DNA of 8,733 bases from Chitinophagaceae bacterium. Its GTDB lineage: Bacteria > Bacteroidota > Bacteroidia > Chitinophagales > Chitinophagaceae. Every line of letters starts with the position of its first letter. The first letter of the stretch is position 1. The notes beneath the pieces are model-generated. The model was not told the origin of the DNA and did no database searches. It was given only the letters and a program-made list of their open reading frames with translations. Position numbers and translations under genes: made by a program. Positions 1 through 8,000 of the stretch are shown here, one piece after another. The stretch covers positions 1-8,733 of the forward strand of contig CANCKV010000108.1 in NCBI GenBank assembly GCA_947378615.1. The letters are read 5' to 3'.

Positions 1-785
1 TAAATCCGTACATGAATATGATTTTCTTTCAAATAACGTTTCAAATCTGGGATTGCAATCTCTTTAAAATGAAAAATACTTGCAGCCAAAGCAGCATCGG
101 CCTTTCCTGCTGTAAATACATCTACAAAGTGTGGCATCGTTCCCCCACCTCCGCTAGCAATAATTGGAACAGGCAAAGATTCACTCAACTGACGGGTAAT
201 ATCGAGAGCAAAACCCTGTTTTGTTCCATCATGATTCATCGAAGTAAGCAATATTTCTCCTGCACCTAATTCAACTGCCTGTTTCGCCCAATCGGTACAT
301 TTAGTAGTCGTCTTCACACGTCCTCCACTTAGATACACATACCACTCACCATCTTCTTCCAAACGGGTATCAATAGCTAATACCACGAATTGGCTTCCAA
401 ACTCTTTAGAAAGGTTATTTATTAAATCAGGATTTCGGAAGGCTGCTGTATTGACACTGACCTTATCTGCTCCATTTTTCAATAAAACTGAGGCATCATC
501 AATCGAGCTAACTCCACCACCTACAGTAAATGGAATATTGATGTGACGGGCAATACGATTGACTAATTCACTCAATGTCTTTCTTTTTTCTACAGTAGCA
601 GTAATATCTAAAAATACCAATTCGTCAGCTCCCTGTTCTGCATAAAAAGCACCTAGTTCAACAGGGTCTCCTGCATCTCTAATATTTTCGAAGTTGACTC
701 CCTTCACCGTTCTTCCGTCCCGAATATCGAGGCAAGGAATAATCCGTTTCGCTAGAGGTGATTGTGTATTGATTGTATCGAACAT
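1..785 (-). CDS. hisF: Imidazole glycerol phosphate synthase cyclase subunit HisF (complete but for the last base of the stop codon)
   Basis: HisF is the cyclase subunit of the cytoplasmic HisH-HisF enzyme. It uses ammonia from the HisH glutaminase to turn PRFAR into imidazole glycerol phosphate and AICAR, linking histidine and purine synthesis. My translation from the ATG at 785-783 gives 261 residues of an uninterrupted (beta/alpha)8 barrel. The N-terminal motif [18 protein letters not shown] places the first catalytic Asp at D20 (D11 in Thermotoga HisF). The second is D139 in VVLAIDTR (equivalent to D130). Phosphate-binding glycine loops appear as TVGGGV (88-92) and IIASGGGG (209-215), followed by the family signature [10 protein letters not shown]. 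The last full codon is Ile261, and the two remaining window bases read TA, so a stop is expected one base outside. The start is fixed because an in-frame TAG lies at 794-792. No clear Shine-Dalgarno is present. A terminator and a candidate promoter upstream suggest a transcription unit separate from the secretion genes. No active-site residue is missing. Confidence 0.97.
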   Translation of the reverse strand, partial: MFDTINTQSPLAKRIIPCLDIRDGRTVKGVNFENIRDAGDPVELGAFYAEQGADELVFLDITATVEKRKTLSELVNRIARHINIPFTVGGGVSSIDDASVLLKNGADKVSVNTAAFRNPDLINNLSKEFGSQFVVLAIDTRLEEDGEWYVYLSGGRVKTTTKCTDWAKQAVELGAGEILLTSMNHDGTKQGFALDITRQLSESLPVPIIASGGGGTMPHFVDVFTAGKADAALAASIFHFKEIAIPDLKRYLKENHIHVRI

Positions 786-803
786 AAGCTGCTATGAGTA
801 TTA

Positions 804-906
804 GGTAATAAGGTATAGGGTTAAAGGTATAGGCACAAAATATAGAGTACAACCCGATATTCACGACTAATATTGACTATAATCCTTTAACCCAATTTAT
901 TATTCC
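804..906 (-). repeat. Long imperfect inverted repeat in the hisF leader
   Basis: Arms at 804-832 and 877-906 are complementary. The core is a perfect 10-bp pair (GGGTTAAAGG at 818-827, CCTTTAACCC at 884-893). It is extended inward by a 5-bp TATAG/CTATA pair after a 2-nt bulge, and outward by AATAA/TTATT and GG/CC after an internal loop. On the minus strand it would fold as a bulged stem with a loop of about 44 nt, ending some 19 nt before the hisF ATG. It has no trailing U-run, so it is not a standard terminator. It may be an RNA structure in the hisF leader or a remnant of a dispersed intergenic repeat. The sequence does not decide between them. Confidence 0.55.
810..833. repeat. Short tandem direct repeat AAGGTATAGG x2
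   Basis: AAGGTATAGG occurs at 810-819 and again at 824-833, a period of 14 bp. It lies within the left arm of the larger inverted repeat. Such GGTATAGG-type low-complexity sequence suggests replication slippage or a degenerate repeat element rather than coding DNA. Confidence 0.6.
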
Positions 907-915
907 TTAAAAAAA

Positions 916-948
916 CAAATGTAGGGGTTAGGAGTCAAGTAAATCAAA
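916..948 (-). promoter_or_regulatory. Candidate Bacteroidota-type promoter for hisF
   Basis: Read on the minus strand, TTTG (948-945) is followed after 21 bp by TACATTTG (923-916). This matches the Bacteroidota primary sigma consensus TTTG, about 19-23 bp, then TAnnTTTG. Transcription would start near 912-908, giving a leader of about 125 nt. It lies downstream of the terminator of the preceding gene, where a promoter for hisF is expected. It is a motif match only, and such short motifs occur by chance in AT-rich DNA. Confidence 0.55.
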
Positions 949-1000
949 TGCCAAATAGAATTTTATAGTATCATTTAAAAGTTTCACATTTTAATATAGA

Positions 1001-1042
1001 AACAAAAAATGGGCAATACTACTTATTAAGAGTATTGCCCAT
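1001..1042 (-). terminator. Rho-independent terminator of the porP-like/OmpA-like unit
   Basis: A perfect 12-bp inverted repeat (ATGGGCAATACT at 1009-1020, AGTATTGCCCAT at 1031-1042) flanks a 10-nt centre that can add three more pairs after a bulge. On the minus strand the stem runs straight into TTTTT and a T-rich tail at 1008-1001. It begins 37 nt after the stop codon of the OmpA-family gene. On the plus strand the stem is followed only by a weaker AGAATTTTA, so minus-strand termination is the main call. Confidence 0.9.
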
Positions 1043-1078
1043 AGAATTTTATCAATTCAGAGACTTATTTATTGTCAA

Positions 1079-3139
1079 TTATTTTATTTGCATCTCAACA
1101 CGTCTGTTTAAAGCCCGTCCTTCTGGATTGTCCTTATTATCCGGTGTACTATCAGCGGCTACAGGAGCAGTTTTACCAAATGATTTAACACTTAATTGCT
1201 TTGCACTAACACCTTTGCTTACTAAGTATTTTTTGCAAGATTCAGCCCTCTTCAAACCTAATCTGTTGTTATATATATCTGTTCCTTTCGCATCTGTATA
1301 ACCATTAATATCTAGAAGCATTGATTTTGAATTATCCTTTGCAAACTTGCCAATTACCTGATCAAGAACAGGATAGTATTCTTCTTTTACATCTGATTTA
1401 TTGAAATCGAAATAAACAATTAGCGGCTTTTCAACTACAGGAACAACTGTATCCTTTTTAACAGGAGGAGGTGGTGGCGGTGGAATCTTACTCAAACAAG
1501 CAGAAAGCTGATAGACTGTATCTCTCGTAAGCTTATCAGCTACATAGAAAGGAACGGTTTTAGAAACATATCCATCTTTTGAGATTTCGAATTCAGTAAC
1601 AGAATCAGCAGTTGCTACATTAAATGTCCCATCTTGAGAAGTTACTAGTGAATAATTGTTTGGGGTATTGCTCACAGAAACTTTTGCCGCATCCAATAAA
1701 CTATTACTTGCACAATCAGTAACAGTACCTACTAAACTTTGTTTGTGCTTAACAGGATATGTTTTGTTTAAGGCAAACAATTCCAGACAACAGTCCGAAG
1801 CTCTATCAGAACTCACATACGATTTCTTTATCAAGCTATCGTTAGAAGCACTAAAGAAATAGATATCATCCTTAGTTGAATTAATTGGAGAACCTAAATT
1901 AATTGGAGTTTGCAAATGAAGCAGATCTCCTTTTGCAGAAAATAAATCAAATCCGCCCATTCCAAGATAACCTTTACTTGCAAAGACAAGTGTTTTGCTG
2001 TTAGTATGATAAAATGGTGCTTGCTCATCTTCTTTGGTATTGATGCTCTTCAAATTAAATGGTTCACCCAAATTGCCTGAAGCATCTATTTGTGAGCACC
2101 AAATATCAAATTTGCCTATACCTCCGTCCCTATCTGAAGAGAAAAGAAAGAATTTATTATCTAGAGAAATACTTGGCTGTATTGAATTATGATCAGGTTG
2201 ATTAATTTTGGCATTCAATTTTTCTGGTTCAGACCATGTTCCATCCTTAGTTCTGTTACTCACATAAATTGAAGAAATTGTTTTACCATTTTCACTCTTA
2301 CTTCTTGCAAAATATAATTTACTCTTATCAGGTGTTATAGCAGGAGTTCCTTCATTATCAGAAATTTTCGAAGGGAAATGAACGATAGTTGCGTTTCCTG
2401 TTACTTCATTACTATTAGCGATAGTATTATAAAAAAGGTGGTTAACATGCGAATTTGTACTACTATATTTATTGACAGTATCCACAATCCGTGCTGAAGT
2501 AAAAACCATGGTATCTTTAAAAACAATCGGAGCATAGGCACCCTCTGCCTGACTAACATTTCCTTTTAATTTACCAATAGTTAATGTTTCATCTGTCTTT
2601 CTAGTTTGTTTCCTTACAAAAGCGATTGTTTCTAATTCCTTAGTTGCTAAACTAGTACTTGCTACATTTTTACCATTTTCATTTAGAAAAGTTTTAAATT
2701 GCTTTTCGGCTTCATCAATTTTATTATTACTACGCAGACATACTCCATACCAATAACGGGCAAGTGGGTAATTATTATCATAACCCGCAGAGACCAATCT
2801 TGAGTAACATGGTTCTGCACGTTGAAAATGGTACAATAACCGATAGCTTTCGCCGAGTTTCCAAGCAATAGACTTTGTAACCAATTTACTCGAACCAATT
2901 GTGTTGACAGCAGCAGCAGTACTTTCATCAACAACAATTGCTTTCTTACGTTTTAATGTATAAGGAGAAAATTCAGTTATAGGTTTCCTTATTCCTAAAT
3001 AAATCTCATAGTTTACAATCGCATTATAATAATCGCCTTGCTTATAAAACCCGTCAGCATTTTTTAATTCATTTTGTGCTATAGCAATTCCAAATAATTG
3101 AATCAAAATAGCGAACCCGAGTATGAAAATATTCTTCAT
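1079..3139 (-). CDS. PorE-like OmpA family protein (TPR, WD40-like propeller, carboxypeptidase-regulatory-like, OmpA_C)
   Basis: A 686-residue exported protein. A signal peptide spans about 1-21 (MKNIF.., ending AIA before Q22), with no lipobox Cys. TPR-like helices follow at about 24-50 and 88-152. A WD40/PD40-type beta-propeller spans about 190-445, with typical blade motifs SSDRDGGIGKFDIW (334-347) and ASKGYLGMGGFDLF (387-400). A carboxypeptidase-regulatory-like beta fold occupies about 467-548. A seven-proline linker (553-559) leads to an OmpA_C peptidoglycan-binding domain at about 572-686. D616 in GYTDAKG and R631, 15 residues later, match the diaminopimelate-binding Asp/Arg pair of OmpA. 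Order and length resemble PorE of Porphyromonas gingivalis, a T9SS component thought to bind peptidoglycan. The gene follows the PorP/SprF-like gene by 62 bp with no terminator or promoter motif between, so the two are likely cotranscribed. A cassette-specific paralogue is as likely as the core PorE, so no symbol is given. The start is supported by the signal peptide. No Shine-Dalgarno is visible. Confidence 0.92.
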   Translation of the reverse strand: MKNIFILGFAILIQLFGIAIAQNELKNADGFYKQGDYYNAIVNYEIYLGIRKPITEFSPYTLKRKKAIVVDESTAAAVNTIGSSKLVTKSIAWKLGESYRLLYHFQRAEPCYSRLVSAGYDNNYPLARYWYGVCLRSNNKIDEAEKQFKTFLNENGKNVASTSLATKELETIAFVRKQTRKTDETLTIGKLKGNVSQAEGAYAPIVFKDTMVFTSARIVDTVNKYSSTNSHVNHLFYNTIANSNEVTGNATIVHFPSKISDNEGTPAITPDKSKLYFARSKSENGKTISSIYVSNRTKDGTWSEPEKLNAKINQPDHNSIQPSISLDNKFFLFSSDRDGGIGKFDIWCSQIDASGNLGEPFNLKSINTKEDEQAPFYHTNSKTLVFASKGYLGMGGFDLFSAKGDLLHLQTPINLGSPINSTKDDIYFFSASNDSLIKKSYVSSDRASDCCLELFALNKTYPVKHKQSLVGTVTDCASNSLLDAAKVSVSNTPNNYSLVTSQDGTFNVATADSVTEFEISKDGYVSKTVPFYVADKLTRDTVYQLSACLSKIPPPPPPPVKKDTVVPVVEKPLIVYFDFNKSDVKEEYYPVLDQVIGKFAKDNSKSMLLDINGYTDAKGTDIYNNRLGLKRAESCKKYLVSKGVSAKQLSVKSFGKTAPVAADSTPDNKDNPEGRALNRRVEMQIK

Positions 3140-3201
3140 GGAGAAATATATTTATATATTAAATTTAGAATTGTTCTATCATTAAATTAGAAACTAAACA
3201 T

Positions 3202-4191
3202 TTAGTAACGAGGACATTTAAAGTTTCCTTTTTGCTTTTTACTATCGGTGTACATCAACGATAATTCCCATCCACCTGCACCATTTACAAGTTTACCTAA
3301 CTGAGAAGAATTGACATCGTAACTAATTCCAAAAGTAAAATCAGTATATTTCATACCTAAATACGGACTTATTGCATCATTAATTCGATAGTTTACACCA
3401 CCTGTAATATCAGTAGTCGGATTTAAGGCCATTTGTACATAGCCACCTACCATTTCTTCACTTACGTTACCTTGACTCATCCATAAAACATTGGGAACAA
3501 ATTGAGCCTTCTCAGACAAATAAATATTTGCACCAGCATGTGCTGTAAATCTCATAGGAAGTTTTGCTCCTGAAGAGGCAGAAAGAAATGGGTTATTAGG
3601 TTCTGTCAAATGTCCTGCAGAGAACCCTCCAAACAAATTGACTTTTTTATCAGGGTCAGCATCAAAGTAAAAAACACCTGCAGATAAATCAAAAGCAGAA
3701 ACCGAGGGTTTAATTTTAGACACATCAGCCTGCCCTACTATTTGACCACCTTGGTATTGTTCATTAACTTGTATTTCTGACAAATTGATACTCCTACCAA
3801 GAAAACCTCCCTGCATTCCAAAAGTGATCATTTTGTCGCCTTCACGTCCCAAACGTATTCCAGAATAGGATAATGAAAAGCTACCCGTAGTGTATTTGTA
3901 ACCAACATCACCCGCAGATTGCTGTAAGAAATTGACTCCGAAGTTGATATTCTTTGTTGTTGTTACATCTGCCGACAATCCTGATGTTGTAAATGGCGCA
4001 ATACTAGCCCATTGTTGCCTCTGAACAAAAGACACTCTATAATTACCATCAAATGCACCTGTTAAGGCTGGATTCAACCATGAAGGATTCATGTAGTACT
4101 GTGAAAAGTGTGGATCAATCTGTGCTATAACCGAAGTTGTAAACAAAGAAATTAAAACCACTGACAAATATTTTATACGCTTGTTTCTCAT
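3202..4191 (-). CDS. Type IX secretion system membrane protein, PorP/SprF family
   Basis: A 329-residue outer-membrane beta-barrel protein. A signal peptide covers about 1-23 (basic MRNKRIK, hydrophobic core, cleavage after SVIA). The mature N-terminus carries the family hallmark QIDPHFSQYYMNPSWLNPA (24-42). The rest is alternating beta strands rich in Gly and aromatics (FGVNF, FGMQGGF, LFGGFSAGHL, GGVNYRI, FGISYDV). It ends in the usual GGWELSLMY (306-314) and terminal CPRY. Family members, about 300-350 residues, help export or attach T9SS cargo; SprF is needed for SprB export in Flavobacterium johnsoniae, and type B C-terminal domains tend to have their own PorP/SprF partner. It lies between a giant type B cargo gene and a PorE-like gene, so I infer it serves that cargo. 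The ATG at 4191 follows a good ribosome site. Bacteroidota often have many paralogues, so whether this is core PorP or a dedicated SprF cannot be told here. Confidence 0.95.
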   Translation of the reverse strand: MRNKRIKYLSVVLISLFTTSVIAQIDPHFSQYYMNPSWLNPALTGAFDGNYRVSFVQRQQWASIAPFTTSGLSADVTTTKNINFGVNFLQQSAGDVGYKYTTGSFSLSYSGIRLGREGDKMITFGMQGGFLGRSINLSEIQVNEQYQGGQIVGQADVSKIKPSVSAFDLSAGVFYFDADPDKKVNLFGGFSAGHLTEPNNPFLSASSGAKLPMRFTAHAGANIYLSEKAQFVPNVLWMSQGNVSEEMVGGYVQMALNPTTDITGGVNYRINDAISPYLGMKYTDFTFGISYDVNSSQLGKLVNGAGGWELSLMYTDSKKQKGNFKCPRY

Positions 4192-4194
4192 ATT

Positions 4195-4199
4195 CTCCT
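4195..4199 (-). promoter_or_regulatory. Ribosome binding site of the PorP/SprF-like gene
   Basis: The minus strand reads AGGAG at 4199-4195, three bases before the ATG at 4191. This Shine-Dalgarno-like match is notable because Bacteroidota rarely use one and because hisF and the OmpA-family gene here lack it. The spacing is short, but it supports the chosen start. Confidence 0.5.
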
Positions 4200-4653
4200 A
4201 TATTATAAAATCACGATAATGATTTGATGATTAAAATGATTGATTTATTAGAGTCCAACTTTTCTATTTTTTAAATAAATTCACGTTAAGTAAAAATTAG
4301 TTTCTTCTCTCTTTTCTTTGTTTGAACTATTATTATTCTTAAAAAATTAATTCAAAAGCTATTTCTCTATTTCCAAAAACATATCAGCTAAAAAAACGTT
4401 TCTTTGGAGAGGAAGAGTAACCTTTAAAAATAAATCAATAATTATATGTAAGACACTATTACCAAATGAACAGAAACTAACTCTAACAGAAAGGAAGAGA
4501 AAACTAAGAAAGCTTATTATTGACAAGATTCTTTTCATACTTCTTTTTAAAAAGTTTAATCTAGATAAGTATATCTAATCAGCCTCTTTTCTAAACTAAA
4601 ATGCAACATTAATACATTCAACCAAGCCAACTATCCTGCACAATCCTGTTGTG

Positions 4654-4744
4654 TCAGTTATTAGTTGTTAGTGGTAGTGATAAGTTACTAGTGCCAGTTT
4701 TAAAACCACCCTCTAAAAACTAACCACTTACAACTAACAACTGA
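4654..4744 (-). repeat. Long imperfect inverted repeat just downstream of the giant PKD gene
   Basis: The arms are 4654-4677 (TCAGTTATTAGTTGTTAGTG.. ) and 4720-4744. They pair over about 24 bp with two mismatches and one bulged base, around a 42-nt centre containing the palindrome GTTTTAAAAC (4697-4706). On the minus strand the structure begins 3 nt after the TAG stop of the PKD protein gene. No U-run follows, so it does not look like a classical terminator. It may stabilise the mRNA 3' end, act in termination or processing, or be a dispersed repeat built from TTAGTTGT-type units. Confidence 0.7.
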
Positions 4745-4747
4745 AAA

Positions 4748-5020
4748 CTATCTAATCAAAACAACAGTACCTGTTTGACTATGTGGTGCATTTTTATAAT
4801 CCGTACCTGTTGCTATCCACACATAAGTACCATTATCAGCAGGAAGCCCATTAATAGTACCGTCCCATCCTTTACCTATTTCAGTTGTACTAAAAATCTG
4901 TTGTCCAGAACGATTATATATCTTGAAATATCCAAAGTGAGTGATTCCTACAGGATTAACAACAAGCACTCTATTTTGAGGCAAACTACTATTCGGTAAA
5001 AATGCAGTAGCCACCAATAA
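4748..5020 (-). other. T9SS type B C-terminal sorting domain of the PKD protein
   Basis: Residues about 1225-1315. The conserved middle and end of the CHU_C/gliding-motility domain are intact: YFKIYNRSGQQIF, TTEIGKGWDGTINGLP, GTYVWIATGTDY and the terminal TGTVVLIR. The usual entry motif PNAFSPNGDGxND is replaced by TAFLPNSSLPQNRVLV, keeping only AF-PN. Domains of this type direct export through the T9SS and work with PorP/SprF-like proteins. Confidence 0.85.
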
Positions 5021-8000
5021 ATCAGGTTTATAAAATAGTCTGATAACAAAATTGGTATCTGCTTGACATCCTTGTAAGGTAGTTGCCCTTACTTTATAGA
5101 TGACAGAATCAGTTAATAGTGGAAGGCTTGACTTAAAAATAGGATCCGCAATATCAGTCCTACTCAAATAACTAGTAACAAAATGCCCGGTTACACCTGA
5201 CCAATCATATTTAACTGGGAAATGCTGTGATGTATCAGTTAAGAATGCATGCAACTGAATAGATTCATTTGGAACCACTTCTGCAGATGTATCAGCACCT
5301 ACACGAGCACTTACCGTAAAGTTTGGCAAGACATTCAGAATAACCGTGTCCGTAACCGATTTTGCACAATATGAATTATCTGATACTTTCACTACAAATT
5401 GAGTTGTATCCAAAACATTTGTGGTTACAGATGCAGAAGTATAGCCTAGAGGCAATGAATCTTTTGGTGACCATACAATATTTGGCGAAGTAGTTTTCGC
5501 CGTCAAGGTAGTATTCACATTATAACATACTGTAGTCAATTTATTCACAGGACTTATAATTTTGACCTGCGGATAAGGAGACGCATGAATAGTCAAAGTA
5601 GCAGTAGAGGTACAATAGGATGGGTTTGTAGCTACTACCGTATAAACAGTAGAATCCTTTGTAGGTGTTACCCATGGATTCTTAATAGTATTATCCTTCA
5701 ATGTATTTGAACCAACAGATTCTGTCCAAGCAAAAGCTTGACCAACATTACTAATAGGTTTCAATTGAACTGAATCTGTTTTACACAAAGACAATTTGTT
5801 TGGATTGAAACTTAAATCGACGCTTGCCAAAACCTTAACATTACTTACAGCAGACTCTTTACATCCAAAAGAAGAAGTATAGGTGGCATTTATTGAAGCA
5901 GTAGTTCCACCTGTAACTTTTGATGGATCAAATGTTAATGTAGAATTGTTTACGCCTATTCCAGTATAAGTAAATCCGCCATTCCCAACGAAAGAACCTG
6001 TAGTTTCAGTCGCTTGAGTAAAGGCAATTGGAGCTGCACTTGCACAAATATCTGGTTGATTTACAAAGGAGACTTTTGGACTTCCATGAACAGTAACTCC
6101 AATGATTGTATCATGATCACAAGTAGAACCTGAATAAGCAACTAATCTGATTTTGTAAGATTTGTCAGTACTAGATGCAGGATATTGATGTGTGTACTGT
6201 TTGGTACTACCCGACAACCCATTCGATGGCGTATTATCAATATAATCAGGAGTTGTTGACCCCGGTAGATAATTCCAATAAAGTTCAACTTTCTTAATGA
6301 CTCCCACAGCAATCCTTGAGTTATCAGTAATCGCTACTGGCAAATTAGCACACAACCCATTTGGCGTAGAAACTACAAATGAAGGAATAGGTTGAGAACC
6401 GGCCACATTAAATTGTGCTGTATCAGCAACACTACATCCAAAAGTTGTAGTAGAAGTTAATATAACAGAAAATGTACCTGTATCTTTAAATGAATGTACA
6501 CCATTTGTGGCAGTTGATAAATTAGGTGGATTATTAATGTCCCCAAATGTCCAAGAAGAACTTAAAGCACCTCCTGAAAGAGTAGTACTAGTATTTGTAA
6601 ATACTACTGAACCACTGCCTAAACAACTGCCAGGCAATACAAATGATGGTTTCGGAATACCATGAACAGTAATTGAGATAATAGTATCATGTGAACATGT
6701 GCTACCAGAATATGCCACCAATCGAACATTATAAGTTTGGTCAGTTAAGGAAAGAGGATATATATGACTGTATGACTTACTACTACCCCCCAATCCATTT
6801 GAAGGATTTTTATCTGTAGTATCAGGGGTTATTGAACCCGCAGTATAATTCCAGTATAGTTCGACTTTCTTTATTACCCCAACTGCAACTCTTGATATAT
6901 CGGTAATTGACACAGGAGAATTACTACATAATCCATTACGATTAGTAATAGTAAATGAAGGAATCGGTTGTGTGCCAGCAATATTAAACAATTGAGTGGT
7001 AGTTGAACTACAACCAAAGGCGGTTGAAGGTGTCAGAACAATTGAATAAGTACCTGAATCCTTGAAAGAGTGTATGCCATCTGTTGCTGTTGAAGTATTT
7101 GGTAGATTATTTGGATCCCCAAATGTCCATGTATAAGACATTGGTTCGGCAGTAATAATGGTACTTGTATTTGTAAATGTTACAGAACCACTACCCAAAC
7201 AACTACCAGGTAATAAAAACGATGGTACTGGCAATGGATGGACAATAATAGCATGTCCCTTACTACTATCACTCAAACATCCCTTATCTGTTTCAACAAC
7301 CAATTTCACACTATCAGTGCCCATTGCATTGTAGATATGAGTTGACCCATTAGCAGCAGTAGTTGTATCTTTTCCATCTCCAAATGACCAATGCCATTTG
7401 GTGATAGCTTGTGTATTATCAACTGAACTATTATTATTATCCAAGAAATTTGCAGTTGCTCCTAAACAGACATCCGACTTAACAATTGAAAAATCAGCAG
7501 TAGGTTTACCATAAACCTTATTAACATAATTAGTATCCGCATTCACACAACCAAACCTGTTAGTGGCAAGCAATATCACGGCAAATCCTTTTGGGTCTTT
7601 CGATGCTGCCAGATAAGTATGTGTTCCAACTGAAGAAGTATTTGGAATACCATTTGTTGAATCGCCAAAATTCCAATTATATATATAAGGAGCAAATCCT
7701 GTTGCAGAATCACTTGTATTGGTAAAAGTAGTACTACCCGGTAAACAGACACCTCCGTAAGTAAAGTTTGCAACTGGATTTGAAGACACATATATAGAGT
7801 CGGTAAATACTTTACTCTGACAACCTCCTGAAGTAAATACCTGTAATGTAATTAAATGTTTCCCAACAGTTGTATATGAGTGAGTCGGGTTTTGAGCAGT
7901 TGAAGTATTAGATGCACTACTAGGCTCACCAAAGTCCCACTTCCAAGTGGCTGCATTTGCTGAAGAACTATCAGAAAATGTCACTGTTGTATTTGGACAA

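Larger units (their letters stand above)
4192..4747. other. Intergenic region between the giant PKD gene and the porP-like gene
   Basis: This 556-bp AT-rich gap holds no convincing ORF on either strand and no RNA gene that I recognise. It contains the inverted repeat at 4654-4744, a plus-strand pyrimidine-rich tract around 4301-4323, and two weak small hairpins: TAGATA/TATCTA (4562-4567, 4572-4577) and CACAA/TTGTG (4639-4643, 4649-4653). No exact TAnnTTTG box was found on the minus strand, so the start of the porP-like transcript is not located. It could begin here from a divergent promoter or come by read-through from the giant gene. Confidence 0.6.

Noticed and set aside
12..269. Plus-strand ORF at the left edge
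   Set aside because: It is antisense to the C-terminal third of HisF, which has clear family motifs throughout.
679..864. 61-residue minus-strand ORF overlapping the hisF start
   Set aside because: It overlaps the first 107 bases of hisF in another frame, shows no family features, and its 5' part lies in the low-complexity inverted repeat.
1035..1301. Plus-strand ORF opposite the OmpA domain
   Set aside because: It is antisense to the well-conserved OmpA_C region and starts inside the terminator hairpin. Its sequence is explained by the codons of the real gene.
1463..1483. Seven-proline run in the OmpA-family protein as a frameshift or sequencing artefact
   Set aside because: The frame continues cleanly on both sides into known domains, and Pro-rich linkers before OmpA_C domains are common.
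4201..4210. TATAAT-like sequence just upstream of the porP-like gene as a -10 box
   Set aside because: It overlaps the ribosome site and would leave almost no leader. Bacteroidota promoters use TAnnTTTG, so this is AT-rich background.
4562..4577. Small hairpin TAGATA/TATCTA as a terminator for the PKD gene
   Set aside because: The stem is only 6 AT-rich base pairs with no U-run directly after it on the minus strand.
4639..4653. Hairpin CACAA/TTGTG as a terminator
   Set aside because: The stem has five base pairs and is followed on the minus strand by CAGGATAG, not by a U-run.
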